A DNA stretch of 13,077 nucleotides from Halobacteria archaeon (GTDB taxonomy: Archaea; Halobacteriota; Syntropharchaeia; Alkanophagales; Methanospirareceae), in assembly GCA_029932715.1 (NCBI GenBank), contig JAOZPO010000020.1, positions 1 to 13,077 on the forward strand, written 5' to 3'. Positions 1-6,844 of the stretch are shown piece after piece (the stretch's first letter is position 1; each line of letters begins with the position of its first letter). A model generated the notes under the pieces. It saw only the letters and a list, made by a program, of their open reading frames with translations. It did no database searches and was not told the DNA's origin. Made by a program: the position numbers and the translations under genes.

Positions 1-263
1 ATGACATCATGCTCAATCTCTGTTATTAAATCCCGACTTGTTATATCGCCCTGTTTCTCGCCTGCCTTGAGTTTCCCGATTGCCTCTTCTGTCAATCCAT
101 CTTCATCTGCAATAACACCCCACAAGTCGGCAATGCCGACTAATTTCAGGTCTATGCCATAATTTCTCGCTACATACTCTCGCTTACGCCTTATCACCTC
201 GGCCACGCCGCGACCTACATAGCCAAACCCGATTATCGAAATCCTTACTGTTTCTTGTTTCAT
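1..263 (-). CDS. hom: Homoserine dehydrogenase, N-terminal part (runs off left edge)
   Basis: Only the first 87 codons are in the window. The reverse-strand translation begins MKQETVRISIIGFGYVGRGV, a Rossmann-fold nucleotide-binding start with the glycine pattern GFGYVG, followed by a stretch typical of archaeal homoserine dehydrogenases (VGIADLWGVI). The enzyme reduces aspartate semialdehyde to homoserine with NAD(P)H, the branch point to threonine and methionine, in the cytoplasm. The ATG at 263 is the only possible start nearby: an in-frame TAG lies 9 bases upstream and a GGAG motif sits just before the ATG. It follows the ACT-domain gene by 16 bases on the same strand, so the two are probably co-transcribed, with the ACT protein as likely partner or sensor. 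The catalytic domain lies outside the window, so another NAD(P)-dependent oxidoreductase cannot be fully excluded, but the family match is good. Confidence 0.85.
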   Translation of the reverse strand, partial: MKQETVRISIIGFGYVGRGVAEVIRRKREYVARNYGIDLKLVGIADLWGVIADEDGLTEEAIGKLKAGEKQGDITSRDLITEIEHDV

Positions 264-279
264 GTTCTCCTACTCCAGA

Positions 280-771
280 TCAAATAGAAGGGATAAGCAT
301 GATGCCTTTCTTCTCCGCCGTATCCTCTAATATAGCAAGCGCTTCTTTCAGCTCTTCCTTTCCTATCGCACTGAGCGTAACAGAAGCGGAGGATTTCATA
401 GCCACACCAGGCATGGAAAGCGATAATTCTACCACTTCCGCAAATCCCGTGCTGTCTATGCTATCTATCGTCTCTCGCAAATCTGTGTGCACTATATGCC
501 CGATTAGCAAAACCATCATTGATTCCTTCAGTCGCTCTTCACCCATTTTTACCACGTTCACGCCTCTTTCCTTTAATCGTGCCACCAATATCTCCAAACT
601 CCGCTCCTCTATCTCAAGTACCAGTTGAAGTGGTATTCGCCCTGATGGCGTCTTCTTATCACGCTGGTGCAGTACGCTGCGGATATTACCGCCAAGGTCA
701 GATATGGGCTGCAATGCGAGGACTAACTGCCCGGGTATATCTTTCAATTCGATGCTCATGGATACTTTCAT
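280..771 (-). CDS. ACT-domain amino-acid-binding regulatory protein
   Basis: A 163-residue soluble protein. Residues 1-75 look like one ACT module: a start of the form ELKDIPGQL, then a GGNI turn and a strand near residue 50. Residues 80-163 look like a second, more diverged one with alternating strands and helices. ACT domains bind amino acids and regulate metabolic enzymes; no catalytic domain is attached here. It lies directly upstream of homoserine dehydrogenase, and the pair is known in methanogens and related archaea. It therefore probably senses threonine, methionine or another aspartate-family amino acid, though the ligand cannot be read from the sequence. A purine-rich GAGGGATC ribosome-binding site lies just before the ATG, supporting this start. 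The gene ends in TGA at 280-282. Confidence 0.75.
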   Translation of the reverse strand: MKVSMSIELKDIPGQLVLALQPISDLGGNIRSVLHQRDKKTPSGRIPLQLVLEIEERSLEILVARLKERGVNVVKMGEERLKESMMVLLIGHIVHTDLRETIDSIDSTGFAEVVELSLSMPGVAMKSSASVTLSAIGKEELKEALAILEDTAEKKGIMLIPSI

Positions 772-808
772 CTTGATCCCTCTCTTTCTTTTGTCTATGC
801 TATTGAAG

Positions 809-818
809 CTAAATAAAG
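809..818 (-). promoter_or_regulatory. Candidate TATA box for the ACT/hom unit
   Basis: On the minus strand this stretch reads CTTTATTTAG, an AT-rich box like the archaeal TATA element. Transcription starting about 25 bases further along would give a leader of roughly 15-20 bases that contains the GAGGGATC ribosome-binding site. The BRE side is not convincing, so this is a weak call. Confidence 0.4.
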
Positions 819-890
819 ATAACTTTTACTAACTAACGCGCGCGGGAACTTCACATCCGCAGCAGTTTATGAATGAAGATGCGGGAAAAA

Positions 891-907
891 ACCGAAAGTC
901 TTATATA
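891..907 (+). promoter_or_regulatory. BRE + TATA promoter of the fqo operon
   Basis: The sequence ACCGAAAGT followed by CTTATATA is a near-consensus archaeal promoter: a purine-rich BRE directly before a TATA box centred near 904. Transcription would start about 25 bases downstream, close to 928-932, right at the ATG at 932. This indicates a leaderless or almost leaderless mRNA. It also means the upstream in-frame ATG at 869 lies before the promoter and is not used from it. Confidence 0.8.
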
Positions 908-931
908 CCTGATGCTCAAAACATTGAACCT

Positions 932-1414
932 ATGAATATAGAAATGTTGCTGCTGATAGCCCTTGCGAGCGTTACTGTACTATCAACATTGGGAGTACTA
1001 TTGAGTAAGGATAACTTTTACGCCGCTATGTACATGTCTTGTACGTTGGTAATGGTAGCGGCGATATATGCCTTCTTTAGTCTTGGGCCAGTTTTTATCT
1101 TACTCGTGTTCGTTTTCGTGGGGGCGATTGGAATGGTAACAGTAGCGATTGCAACAACGTACAGGCATGAACCAAAGCGGCAGTTTTCGGTATTGTGGCT
1201 TGTTCCTGTACTTCTAACAGCCGCTATTCTGGGCTATTCCCTATATGCATACATGTCCAGTGCTCCAGCTCAAGTTCAGATGGCTGAATATCCAATTAAG
1301 TTCAGCATCGAGAACTTCATAACGCCTGAATACATGTTGCTCTTTTTAGCCCTGACCTCGCTTGTCGTATTGTTGATGTTATCGGTGATAAGCATTTATA
1401 GGAGTGAGAGCTAA
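932..1414 (+). CDS. fqoJ: F420H2:quinone oxidoreductase membrane subunit J (NuoJ-like)
   Basis: A 160-residue membrane protein of the NuoJ/ND6 family with about five hydrophobic segments (near residues 2-23, 28-49, 52-76, 87-107 and 133-155). Residues 50-70 carry the recognisable family segment around VFVGAIG; here the usual VYVGA tyrosine is phenylalanine. In complex I this subunit lies between the quinone module and the antiporter-like subunits, and its third helix takes part in coupling. The start at 932 is chosen over the in-frame ATG at 869 because a strong BRE/TATA element lies between them and predicts a transcript starting at about 930. In Methanosarcina FpoJ is split into two genes; here it is one, as in Archaeoglobus. 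It is first in the operon, 2 bases before fqoK. Confidence 0.88.
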   Translation: MNIEMLLLIALASVTVLSTLGVLLSKDNFYAAMYMSCTLVMVAAIYAFFSLGPVFILLVFVFVGAIGMVTVAIATTYRHEPKRQFSVLWLVPVLLTAAILGYSLYAYMSSAPAQVQMAEYPIKFSIENFITPEYMLLFLALTSLVVLLMLSVISIYRSES

Positions 1415-1416
1415 AG

Positions 1417-1737
1417 ATGCCCGCGATAGATTTGATTACTGTAATAATCCTGTATGCCACATCGCTTGCGATCTTGCTCGTGGGGTACCTCACTGCGATT
1501 TCAAGTGAAGATATAATCAGGCTGTTAATAGCGCTGGAACTCATGTTTGGCGCTGTGTTTATGTCTCTTATACCCCTCTTCTCTCTGTGCGCTAACGTCT
1601 CTTTCGCTATCGCGATACTAACCATCTTCACGAGTGGCGGCGAACTTTTAGTTCTCATCGCGGCGATTGTAATACAGGACAGAAGGAAGAAAGACATCTC
1701 AACAAGTAGTATTACAATAGGAGGCGATAACGTATGA
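1417..1737 (+). CDS. fqoK: F420H2:quinone oxidoreductase membrane subunit K (NuoK-like)
   Basis: A 106-residue protein with three hydrophobic helices, the standard size and topology of NuoK/ND4L. Both membrane glutamates known to matter in this family can be placed: Glu41 in the segment IALELMFGA (E. coli NuoK Glu36) and Glu76 in SGGELLVL (E. coli Glu72). The spacing of 35 residues is close to the usual 36. The proton path between FqoJ and the antiporter subunits therefore looks intact at this point. A GGAGTGAG ribosome-binding site lies upstream at 1401-1408, inside the end of fqoJ. The stop codon overlaps the start of fqoM by 4 bases (ATGA). Confidence 0.9.
   Translation: MPAIDLITVIILYATSLAILLVGYLTAISSEDIIRLLIALELMFGAVFMSLIPLFSLCANVSFAIAILTIFTSGGELLVLIAAIVIQDRRKKDISTSSITIGGDNV
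1719..1724 (+). promoter_or_regulatory. Perfect Shine-Dalgarno (AGGAGG) for fqoM
   Basis: AGGAGG lies within the end of fqoK, 9 bases before the ATG at 1734. It supports this ATG over the second ATG at 1740, and it would let fqoM be translated independently as well as by coupling through the ATGA overlap. Confidence 0.75.
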
Positions 1738-3224
1738 ACATGCTTATTTTGCTGCTTTTACCGCTGATTGCAGCATTCGTAGCGCCTCTTCTGAAGCCAA
1801 AAGCAGCCACTTATCTGTCTTCTATCGTGTTTCTACTACCATTTTTAGCTATAATAGGCTGTCTATTCAATGGCTGTCCGTCAAAGGTACACCTGATGAC
1901 TTTCTCGCCTCCAATCGGTGAATTCTACCTGCATTTTGATATGATTTCGCATGCGTTTGGACTTACTATTTGTATCGTTTCCGCAATGATTGCCCTTTAC
2001 GCTCTGCCTTATATGGAGCACAGGTTTAAGGAGATGGAGTTAAACGTAGAGAGCGAATTCAGGAAATATATATTCTTATACGACTTATATGCCGCTTCGA
2101 TGTTGTGGCTTGTTTACAGTGGTAATTTCGTACTTCTGTATGTCTTCCTGGAACTCACCTTAATTACCGCTTTCCTGCTAATTTACACTTATGGCTATGG
2201 AAACCGGAAGTGGGTAGGGATTCTATACTTCCTCTGGTGTGCCGCTGCCGGCGTTCTGACCCTGGCTGGTATCGTTATACTCGCATTCGGGAATAATACG
2301 CTGGCGCTTGACGTATTACTTGCTGGGGGCAAAGTGAGCATGATCGCATGGGCGTTTATCTTCTTTGGTATGATAATAGAACTGCCTGTTTTAGGACCTC
2401 ATATCTGGCTGCCCTGGGCACATGCAGAGGCGCCCACTCCAGTCAGTGCATTGCTAAGCCCATTGACTGTGGGTCTGGCGGGTTATGTCCTGTTGAGAAC
2501 TGCACTTATAGATTATTCCTTTATTGAGACCTATCGAATGCCCATACTTGTGTATGCGTTATTTTCAAGCATTTATGGTGGCTTCTCGGTCTTCAAGCAG
2601 ACGGACTTCAAGCGGCTGTTAGCTTATTCCACGGTATCACAGATGGGTTATGTGCTGGTAGCGCTTTGTCTTGGTCCTTTTGGTTTCGTCGGGTTGGTCA
2701 TTCAATACATGTCCCATGCGTTCGGTAAGTCAATTTTGTTTTCGAGCGCGGGAGGGATAATCGCAGTTCATCACGGTTTGCGTGACATTACAAAGATGGG
2801 TGGGTTGCATGATTCCATTCCGCAGATTTCAAACGCCGCGGTGCTCGGGTTCTTGAACCTTGGCGGAATGCTAACGATTGGTATGTTGGGTGAATTTTTC
2901 ATTTTGAGAGGTGCGGTAGAGACTTTCCTCAAACCAGGATCACCGGCTTTTGTTACCTGGGGAGGTGGTTTAGCGCTTATCTTAACTATGATCTTCATGT
3001 TCATCCTGTCGGTATGGTATGGATTCTACACAGTAAGGAAAGTCTTCTATGGTAAACCGAAGGATACAAAGAGGTTAGAGATAAGTAGCTATCTGTACAT
3101 GCCGCTATACATAATTGCTATTGTTTCTGTATTGTTACTCTTCCCGCCGCTATCAACGGCGTTGATTCAAGGACTTAATGCAATTCCGGGTTTAGGTTTA
3201 GCAGGAGGTGTGCTGTCACCATGA
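1734..3224 (+). CDS. fqoM: F420H2:quinone oxidoreductase antiporter-like subunit M (NuoM-like)
   Basis: A 496-residue polytopic membrane protein of the NuoM/ND4 family (proton-conducting antiporter-like type), usual length. Family marks in order: TM5 glutamate Glu140 in VFLELTLITAF, the loop HIWLPWAHAEAPTPVSALLS (223-242), the DFKRLLAYSTVSQMGY block (291-306), a conserved lysine Lys332 in SHAFGKSILF, and Glu387 in MLGEFFIL (E. coli Glu407). Oddities: the position of the essential TM7 lysine (E. coli Lys234) is Glu216, and that of the TM8 lysine (E. coli Lys265) is Gly247. The alignment between these two points has no gap, so the substitutions are well placed. It overlaps fqoL by 4 bases (ATGA). 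The subunit M assignment rests on gene order and similarity; M and N are distant paralogues. Confidence 0.9.
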   Translation: MNMLILLLLPLIAAFVAPLLKPKAATYLSSIVFLLPFLAIIGCLFNGCPSKVHLMTFSPPIGEFYLHFDMISHAFGLTICIVSAMIALYALPYMEHRFKEMELNVESEFRKYIFLYDLYAASMLWLVYSGNFVLLYVFLELTLITAFLLIYTYGYGNRKWVGILYFLWCAAAGVLTLAGIVILAFGNNTLALDVLLAGGKVSMIAWAFIFFGMIIELPVLGPHIWLPWAHAEAPTPVSALLSPLTVGLAGYVLLRTALIDYSFIETYRMPILVYALFSSIYGGFSVFKQTDFKRLLAYSTVSQMGYVLVALCLGPFGFVGLVIQYMSHAFGKSILFSSAGGIIAVHHGLRDITKMGGLHDSIPQISNAAVLGFLNLGGMLTIGMLGEFFILRGAVETFLKPGSPAFVTWGGGLALILTMIFMFILSVWYGFYTVRKVFYGKPKDTKRLEISSYLYMPLYIIAIVSVLLLFPPLSTALIQGLNAIPGLGLAGGVLSP

Positions 3225-5158
3225 ACGAGTGGATTTTCTTCCTGCTACTTTTCCTGACGCCTGTTGTCAGCAGTGTTCCCATTGCTCTGGCGTATAAAAG
3301 TAAGGAATGGACGGAGAGATTGCCCTACCTTTCTGTATTTGGCATTTTCGTCTCGGTATTGATGAGCCTTTACATCTTTTTCACTATGGAAGGGCAATAT
3401 TCATGGCCCTGGCTGGGTCCCGAACTTGGCATAAACTTCGTGTTCATGTGCGATTATTTAAGCAGGTATATGGGTGTTGTAACTGCGGTTATAGCCTTTT
3501 TCATTGCGATTTACGGTCTGGATTACATGAAGGGTGATTACAGACCGAGCTGGTACTGGTTCTGCTTCAATCTCTTCACGGCTTCAATGCTACTCGTTGT
3601 GTACAGTGACAATCTGTTCCTGCTATTTGTAGGCTGGGAAGGACTTGGAGCTGCTTCGTGGGGTTTAATCGGGCACTGGTTCCGCGATGATGACGATATT
3701 GCATACGTGGGCAAAGCGGGCAGGAAAGTAGGTCCATTGGAACTGAGCTGGCCACCGAGCTCTGGCGGCTGGCGGGCAATCTCAACCATAAGGTTTGGTG
3801 ATGTACCAATGTTCTTTGCAATTGCTGCGATATGGGTACTGGCGGGCAATCTTAATATATCAGAGATCAATTGGGAATCGTTATTCATGGGTATTGGCGC
3901 GGCGGGCACGATAATACTTATGCTTTGTTTCCTCATGGGGCTGTTCACAAAATCGGCGCAGGTTCCGTTCAGCGAATGGCTAATGACCGCGATGACCGGT
4001 CCCACGACCGTTAGCGCACTCTTGCACAGTGCGACGATGGTAGCAGCCGGTGCTTTCGTGTTCCTCAAAGTTACATGGTATATTGAACCATGGAACTTGC
4101 ACAATGTGCCTGGACTTGAACTTGTATATACTATTGTCCTGTTTGTCGGCTTGCTATCAGGCTTGTATGGTGCGCTTTGTGGCTCGGGAATGCTTGAGCG
4201 GAAGGTTCTACTTGCCGCGTCCACGATGTCGAGCATTGGTTTGATGTTCGCAGCGGGTGCCGCTTCTTTCTGGTTTCATCATGAAATAGCAGGCATGAAT
4301 CTGGCTCTGCTCGTTGGATTCTGGTACATGGCGACACACGCATTTGCAAAAGCGAGTTTGTTCCTTGTTGCCGGTCATTTGATTCATGCTACACACAGCC
4401 GGTTCTTATGTGGCGGTCTCGAGTTCGGTAAACGGATAAAACCCGCTTTTATCGCTACTATCATTGCGACAACTTTCCTCATTGGTATGCCTCCTCTCAC
4501 CGCTTATTGGGTAAAGTCAGGGATGGACGAAGTCATGGAGCATCTGTATCTTCATGAGCCTCATATCGTCTTGCCGATTATCCTTCTAATTCTTACGTCT
4601 TTGACTTACTCAGCGATCATGGCGCGGTTCCTCAGCTTGAACTTCATAAAAGGTGAGAAGCCGGAGCACGAGCATTTGGAAGGCGGCGGACTGATGAAAC
4701 TCGGCTATTCGATGATGGTCTCAGTGCTCTTTATTTTGCTTTTCCTTATTTTCATAAACGAGGAGACTGCGGGATTTGTACATGCAGGATATATGTCTAT
4801 GTCGTTTGTGGTGGGTGTGGGAGCATTAATTGCTTATTTAGTGGCATTGTACGTACCGCGAATAAGTATCTTTTCTCGAGTACCCGGCACGTTCTTCAAC
4901 GACCGAATGTATTTACCATACCTTAACGATTACATCACACCGAAGATAGGATTCTTTATCTCTTATATGGTGCAGGAGTTTGGAAACAGGGGGATAGACG
5001 CTTTCTTCAATACGAAGGTAATACCAGGTCTATTTGGTGCGATTTCAAAAGGCATTCGGAAGATTCAGATAGGATACCTAAACGTATACGTAAAAATCGT
5101 GCTTGGTTTCGTAATGCTGTTTCTAATAATAGCGTCAATAGGAGGGATAGGGTTATGA
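3221..5158 (+). CDS. fqoL: F420H2:quinone oxidoreductase antiporter-like subunit L (NuoL-like)
   Basis: A 645-residue membrane protein of the NuoL/ND5 family, the distal proton channel. The standard charged residues are all present: Glu140 in FVGWEGLGAASW (TM5), Lys244 in FTKSAQVPF (TM7), His269 in ALLHSATMVAAGAF (TM8), Lys377 in THAFAKASLFL, and Lys432 in TAYWVKSGMDE. The last 100 residues fit the long lateral helix and final membrane helix typical of L: a polar amphipathic stretch from about 545 to 620, then a hydrophobic end. Between TM5 and TM6 (about residues 154-192) the loop is roughly 15-20 residues longer than in bacterial NuoL and contains an RDDDD run. The gene overlaps both fqoM and fqoN by 4 bases. 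Confidence 0.93.
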   Translation: MNEWIFFLLLFLTPVVSSVPIALAYKSKEWTERLPYLSVFGIFVSVLMSLYIFFTMEGQYSWPWLGPELGINFVFMCDYLSRYMGVVTAVIAFFIAIYGLDYMKGDYRPSWYWFCFNLFTASMLLVVYSDNLFLLFVGWEGLGAASWGLIGHWFRDDDDIAYVGKAGRKVGPLELSWPPSSGGWRAISTIRFGDVPMFFAIAAIWVLAGNLNISEINWESLFMGIGAAGTIILMLCFLMGLFTKSAQVPFSEWLMTAMTGPTTVSALLHSATMVAAGAFVFLKVTWYIEPWNLHNVPGLELVYTIVLFVGLLSGLYGALCGSGMLERKVLLAASTMSSIGLMFAAGAASFWFHHEIAGMNLALLVGFWYMATHAFAKASLFLVAGHLIHATHSRFLCGGLEFGKRIKPAFIATIIATTFLIGMPPLTAYWVKSGMDEVMEHLYLHEPHIVLPIILLILTSLTYSAIMARFLSLNFIKGEKPEHEHLEGGGLMKLGYSMMVSVLFILLFLIFINEETAGFVHAGYMSMSFVVGVGALIAYLVALYVPRISIFSRVPGTFFNDRMYLPYLNDYITPKIGFFISYMVQEFGNRGIDAFFNTKVIPGLFGAISKGIRKIQIGYLNVYVKIVLGFVMLFLIIASIGGIGL

Positions 5159-6405
5159 CAGATCTCACGATGCTGGGAGTTGCTTTGATAATATTAACAC
5201 TTAGTGCAGTTTGCTCCTTCAAGTTCCGCCCCGCGGGACTAATAGGAGCGATAGTTGCACTTCTGATTGGGCTCAATACTTGTAACTATTTCCCTTACAG
5301 TATCTTTGTATTCCTAATAGGGTTCGTCAATCTGCTTTCGCTTGTCACGTTAAAGAGTGAGATAAAGGGTGTGGATTATGCTTTGGTGGGTTTAATGACG
5401 CTTGCAACTATGTATATATTTAACACAAGCGATTTCGCTTTTGTGCTTGCCGCACTTGTGCTCGTTTCTGTACCGACTTATATCCTGGTTATGCTCCGTG
5501 AAGGAGGAGCAAACGTGGAACTCGGCGTCAAGTACATCAGTTTTATGGTTCTCGCAACCGTCCTGTTCTTAATCGGTGCTGTTATACTGTTTTATACGAA
5601 GACTGCCTTCGATGGGTTCCTTTATGTGCTTGGTTACGTGATGCTTGTCTTAGGCTTGTGCATAGAAATAGGAGTCGCACCGCTACACGAGTGGGTTCCT
5701 GATGTATTTGCAAGTGGCGATCCAATTCCAATTTCTATTATCGCTTCACTTGCGAAGATAGTTCCTTTTATCGCTGCTTTATGGATACTGGTTTACACAG
5801 CCTGTGATTTAACAGGCTCAATAACCATGTTTACAGCAGTGCTTGCAGTTATATCCATGTTTACGGGCAATATAGGCGCGTTAACATCTAAGGAGCCTGC
5901 GAGAGTACTCGCTTACTCTACGGTTGCAGGTATGGGTTATCTCCTGACGTGTCTCGTGGTGGTATCAAAGCCAGAACTTATATATTTGGCGCTGACTGGT
6001 GGATTATTATTCCTGTTTTCCAATGCAGCCGGAAAGATAGGTTTCTTTAATGCGGTAAAGAGCGAAGGTGCGTACTCCATTTTGATGTTTATACTCGCCT
6101 TCTCGTTCATCGGCGTTCCACCGTTGATGGGTTTCTGGGGCAAACTGTTCATTCTCATAACACTGGCTGAAATGCAATACTTCTGGCTGGTTGGTATCAT
6201 AGTACTAAATTCCGTAATCTCTATTCCTTATTATGTCAGGCTGGCGAGCGAACTCGGCGTTAGCTGGGAAGCCAATCTCAGCAATTTAATTTGTCTCGTA
6301 GTAGTAATAATAACTTTGGTTACGGTTCTTTTCGTACCTGTCGAATGGTTCTTTTCTAGTATGGAGGCGATTGCACATACCGTTGGTATAGCAGTATTGA
6401 AATAG
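5155..6405 (+). CDS. fqoN: F420H2:quinone oxidoreductase antiporter-like subunit N (NuoN-like)
   Basis: A 416-residue membrane protein of the NuoN/ND2 family, shorter than bacterial NuoN (about 485) mainly through short loops; TM5 still appears to be the fifth segment. Recognisable blocks: the TM7-TM8 region with PLHEWVPDVF and ASLAKIVPF (Lys201, E. coli Lys247), the LAYSTVAGMGY block (252-262), Lys294 in NAAGKIGFF, and Lys330 in MGFWGKLFIL (E. coli Lys395). Oddities: the TM7 lysine (E. coli Lys217) is Glu171, with exactly 30 residues to Lys201 as in E. coli, and the TM5 glutamate (E. coli Glu133) is Val102. The start ATG overlaps the fqoL stop (ATGA). The stop is 13 bases before fqoA. Confidence 0.9.
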   Translation: MTDLTMLGVALIILTLSAVCSFKFRPAGLIGAIVALLIGLNTCNYFPYSIFVFLIGFVNLLSLVTLKSEIKGVDYALVGLMTLATMYIFNTSDFAFVLAALVLVSVPTYILVMLREGGANVELGVKYISFMVLATVLFLIGAVILFYTKTAFDGFLYVLGYVMLVLGLCIEIGVAPLHEWVPDVFASGDPIPISIIASLAKIVPFIAALWILVYTACDLTGSITMFTAVLAVISMFTGNIGALTSKEPARVLAYSTVAGMGYLLTCLVVVSKPELIYLALTGGLLFLFSNAAGKIGFFNAVKSEGAYSILMFILAFSFIGVPPLMGFWGKLFILITLAEMQYFWLVGIIVLNSVISIPYYVRLASELGVSWEANLSNLICLVVVIITLVTVLFVPVEWFFSSMEAIAHTVGIAVLK

Positions 6406-6418
6406 GAGTAGTAAGAAA

Positions 6419-6787
6419 ATGATAGAAAACGCATTGGTAGTGGTGTTGTTGTTTGCCGTTTGTATAATCATGGATGTTGCGCTGCTTATAATCAGTAAGA
6501 TTATACCGATGTATTATCCTTCGGAGGTGAAGCAGTCGAGGTGGGAAGCGGGGAACCTACCAATAAAGAATCAGAAGTTCGTGCTGCCAATGCAGTATTT
6601 CGGGTTTATGTTTATGTTCATGGCTGTGGAACCTGTGATTGTAACCCTGTTCTTATTCTCTGCATATCCAAGAGCCCCAAATTTCATTCCGATTCTACTG
6701 CTGTCTCTACTGCTACTCGTTCCCGCGGTCTATGTGGGCTATAAAGTATCGGTTGAGATAGCATCGCAAAAATACGTGCACAGCTAA
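6419..6787 (+). CDS. fqoA: F420H2:quinone oxidoreductase membrane subunit A (NuoA-like)
   Basis: A 122-residue protein with three hydrophobic helices (about 4-30, 58-81 and 88-110), the size and topology of NuoA/ND3. Between helices 1 and 2 is the matrix-side-type loop with RWEAGNLP (41-48), matching the family's YExG motif near the quinone site. In helix 2 the family FDVE motif reads MAVE (residues 68-71): the glutamate (Glu71) is kept but the aspartate (E. coli Asp79) is Ala69. A TAGGAGTAG ribosome-binding site lies upstream between fqoN and fqoA. It is the last gene of the membrane-arm block, followed by a 57-base gap. Confidence 0.87.
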   Translation: MIENALVVVLLFAVCIIMDVALLIISKIIPMYYPSEVKQSRWEAGNLPIKNQKFVLPMQYFGFMFMFMAVEPVIVTLFLFSAYPRAPNFIPILLLSLLLLVPAVYVGYKVSVEIASQKYVHS

Positions 6788-6799
6788 GCTAAAAATTTA

Positions 6800-6815
6800 G
6801 AAAACGTTAAATAAT
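6800..6815 (+). promoter_or_regulatory. Candidate internal promoter before fqoBCD
   Basis: In the 57-base gap after fqoA, an AGAAAACG stretch is followed by TTAAATAA (6808-6815), which resembles a BRE and TATA box. A start about 25 bases downstream would give a leader of roughly 8-12 bases before the ATG at 6845. The gap is the largest within the operon, where most other junctions overlap. The element is AT-rich and not consensus, so it remains a candidate. Confidence 0.35.
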
Positions 6816-6844
6816 ACGAAGATAAGAGGGATAAACAAGCCAAG

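Noticed and set aside
831..850. CG-rich ACTAACTAACGCGCGCGG stretch in the divergent promoter region as an operator
   Set aside because: It is only a short CG run with no clear inverted repeat and no second copy near the other promoter.
869..931. N-terminal extension of fqoJ from the ATG at 869
   Set aside because: A strong BRE/TATA box lies inside it, and the extra residues are hydrophilic with no place in NuoJ topology.
818..1021. A 12-base repeat (GATAACTTTTAC) at about 818 and 1010
   Set aside because: Only two copies, one inside fqoJ coding sequence, with no further structure; likely chance in AT-rich DNA.
3538..4236. Long minus-strand open frame opposite fqoL
   Set aside because: It mirrors codon bias of fqoL, and the protein has no recognisable features; fqoL is strongly supported by motifs.
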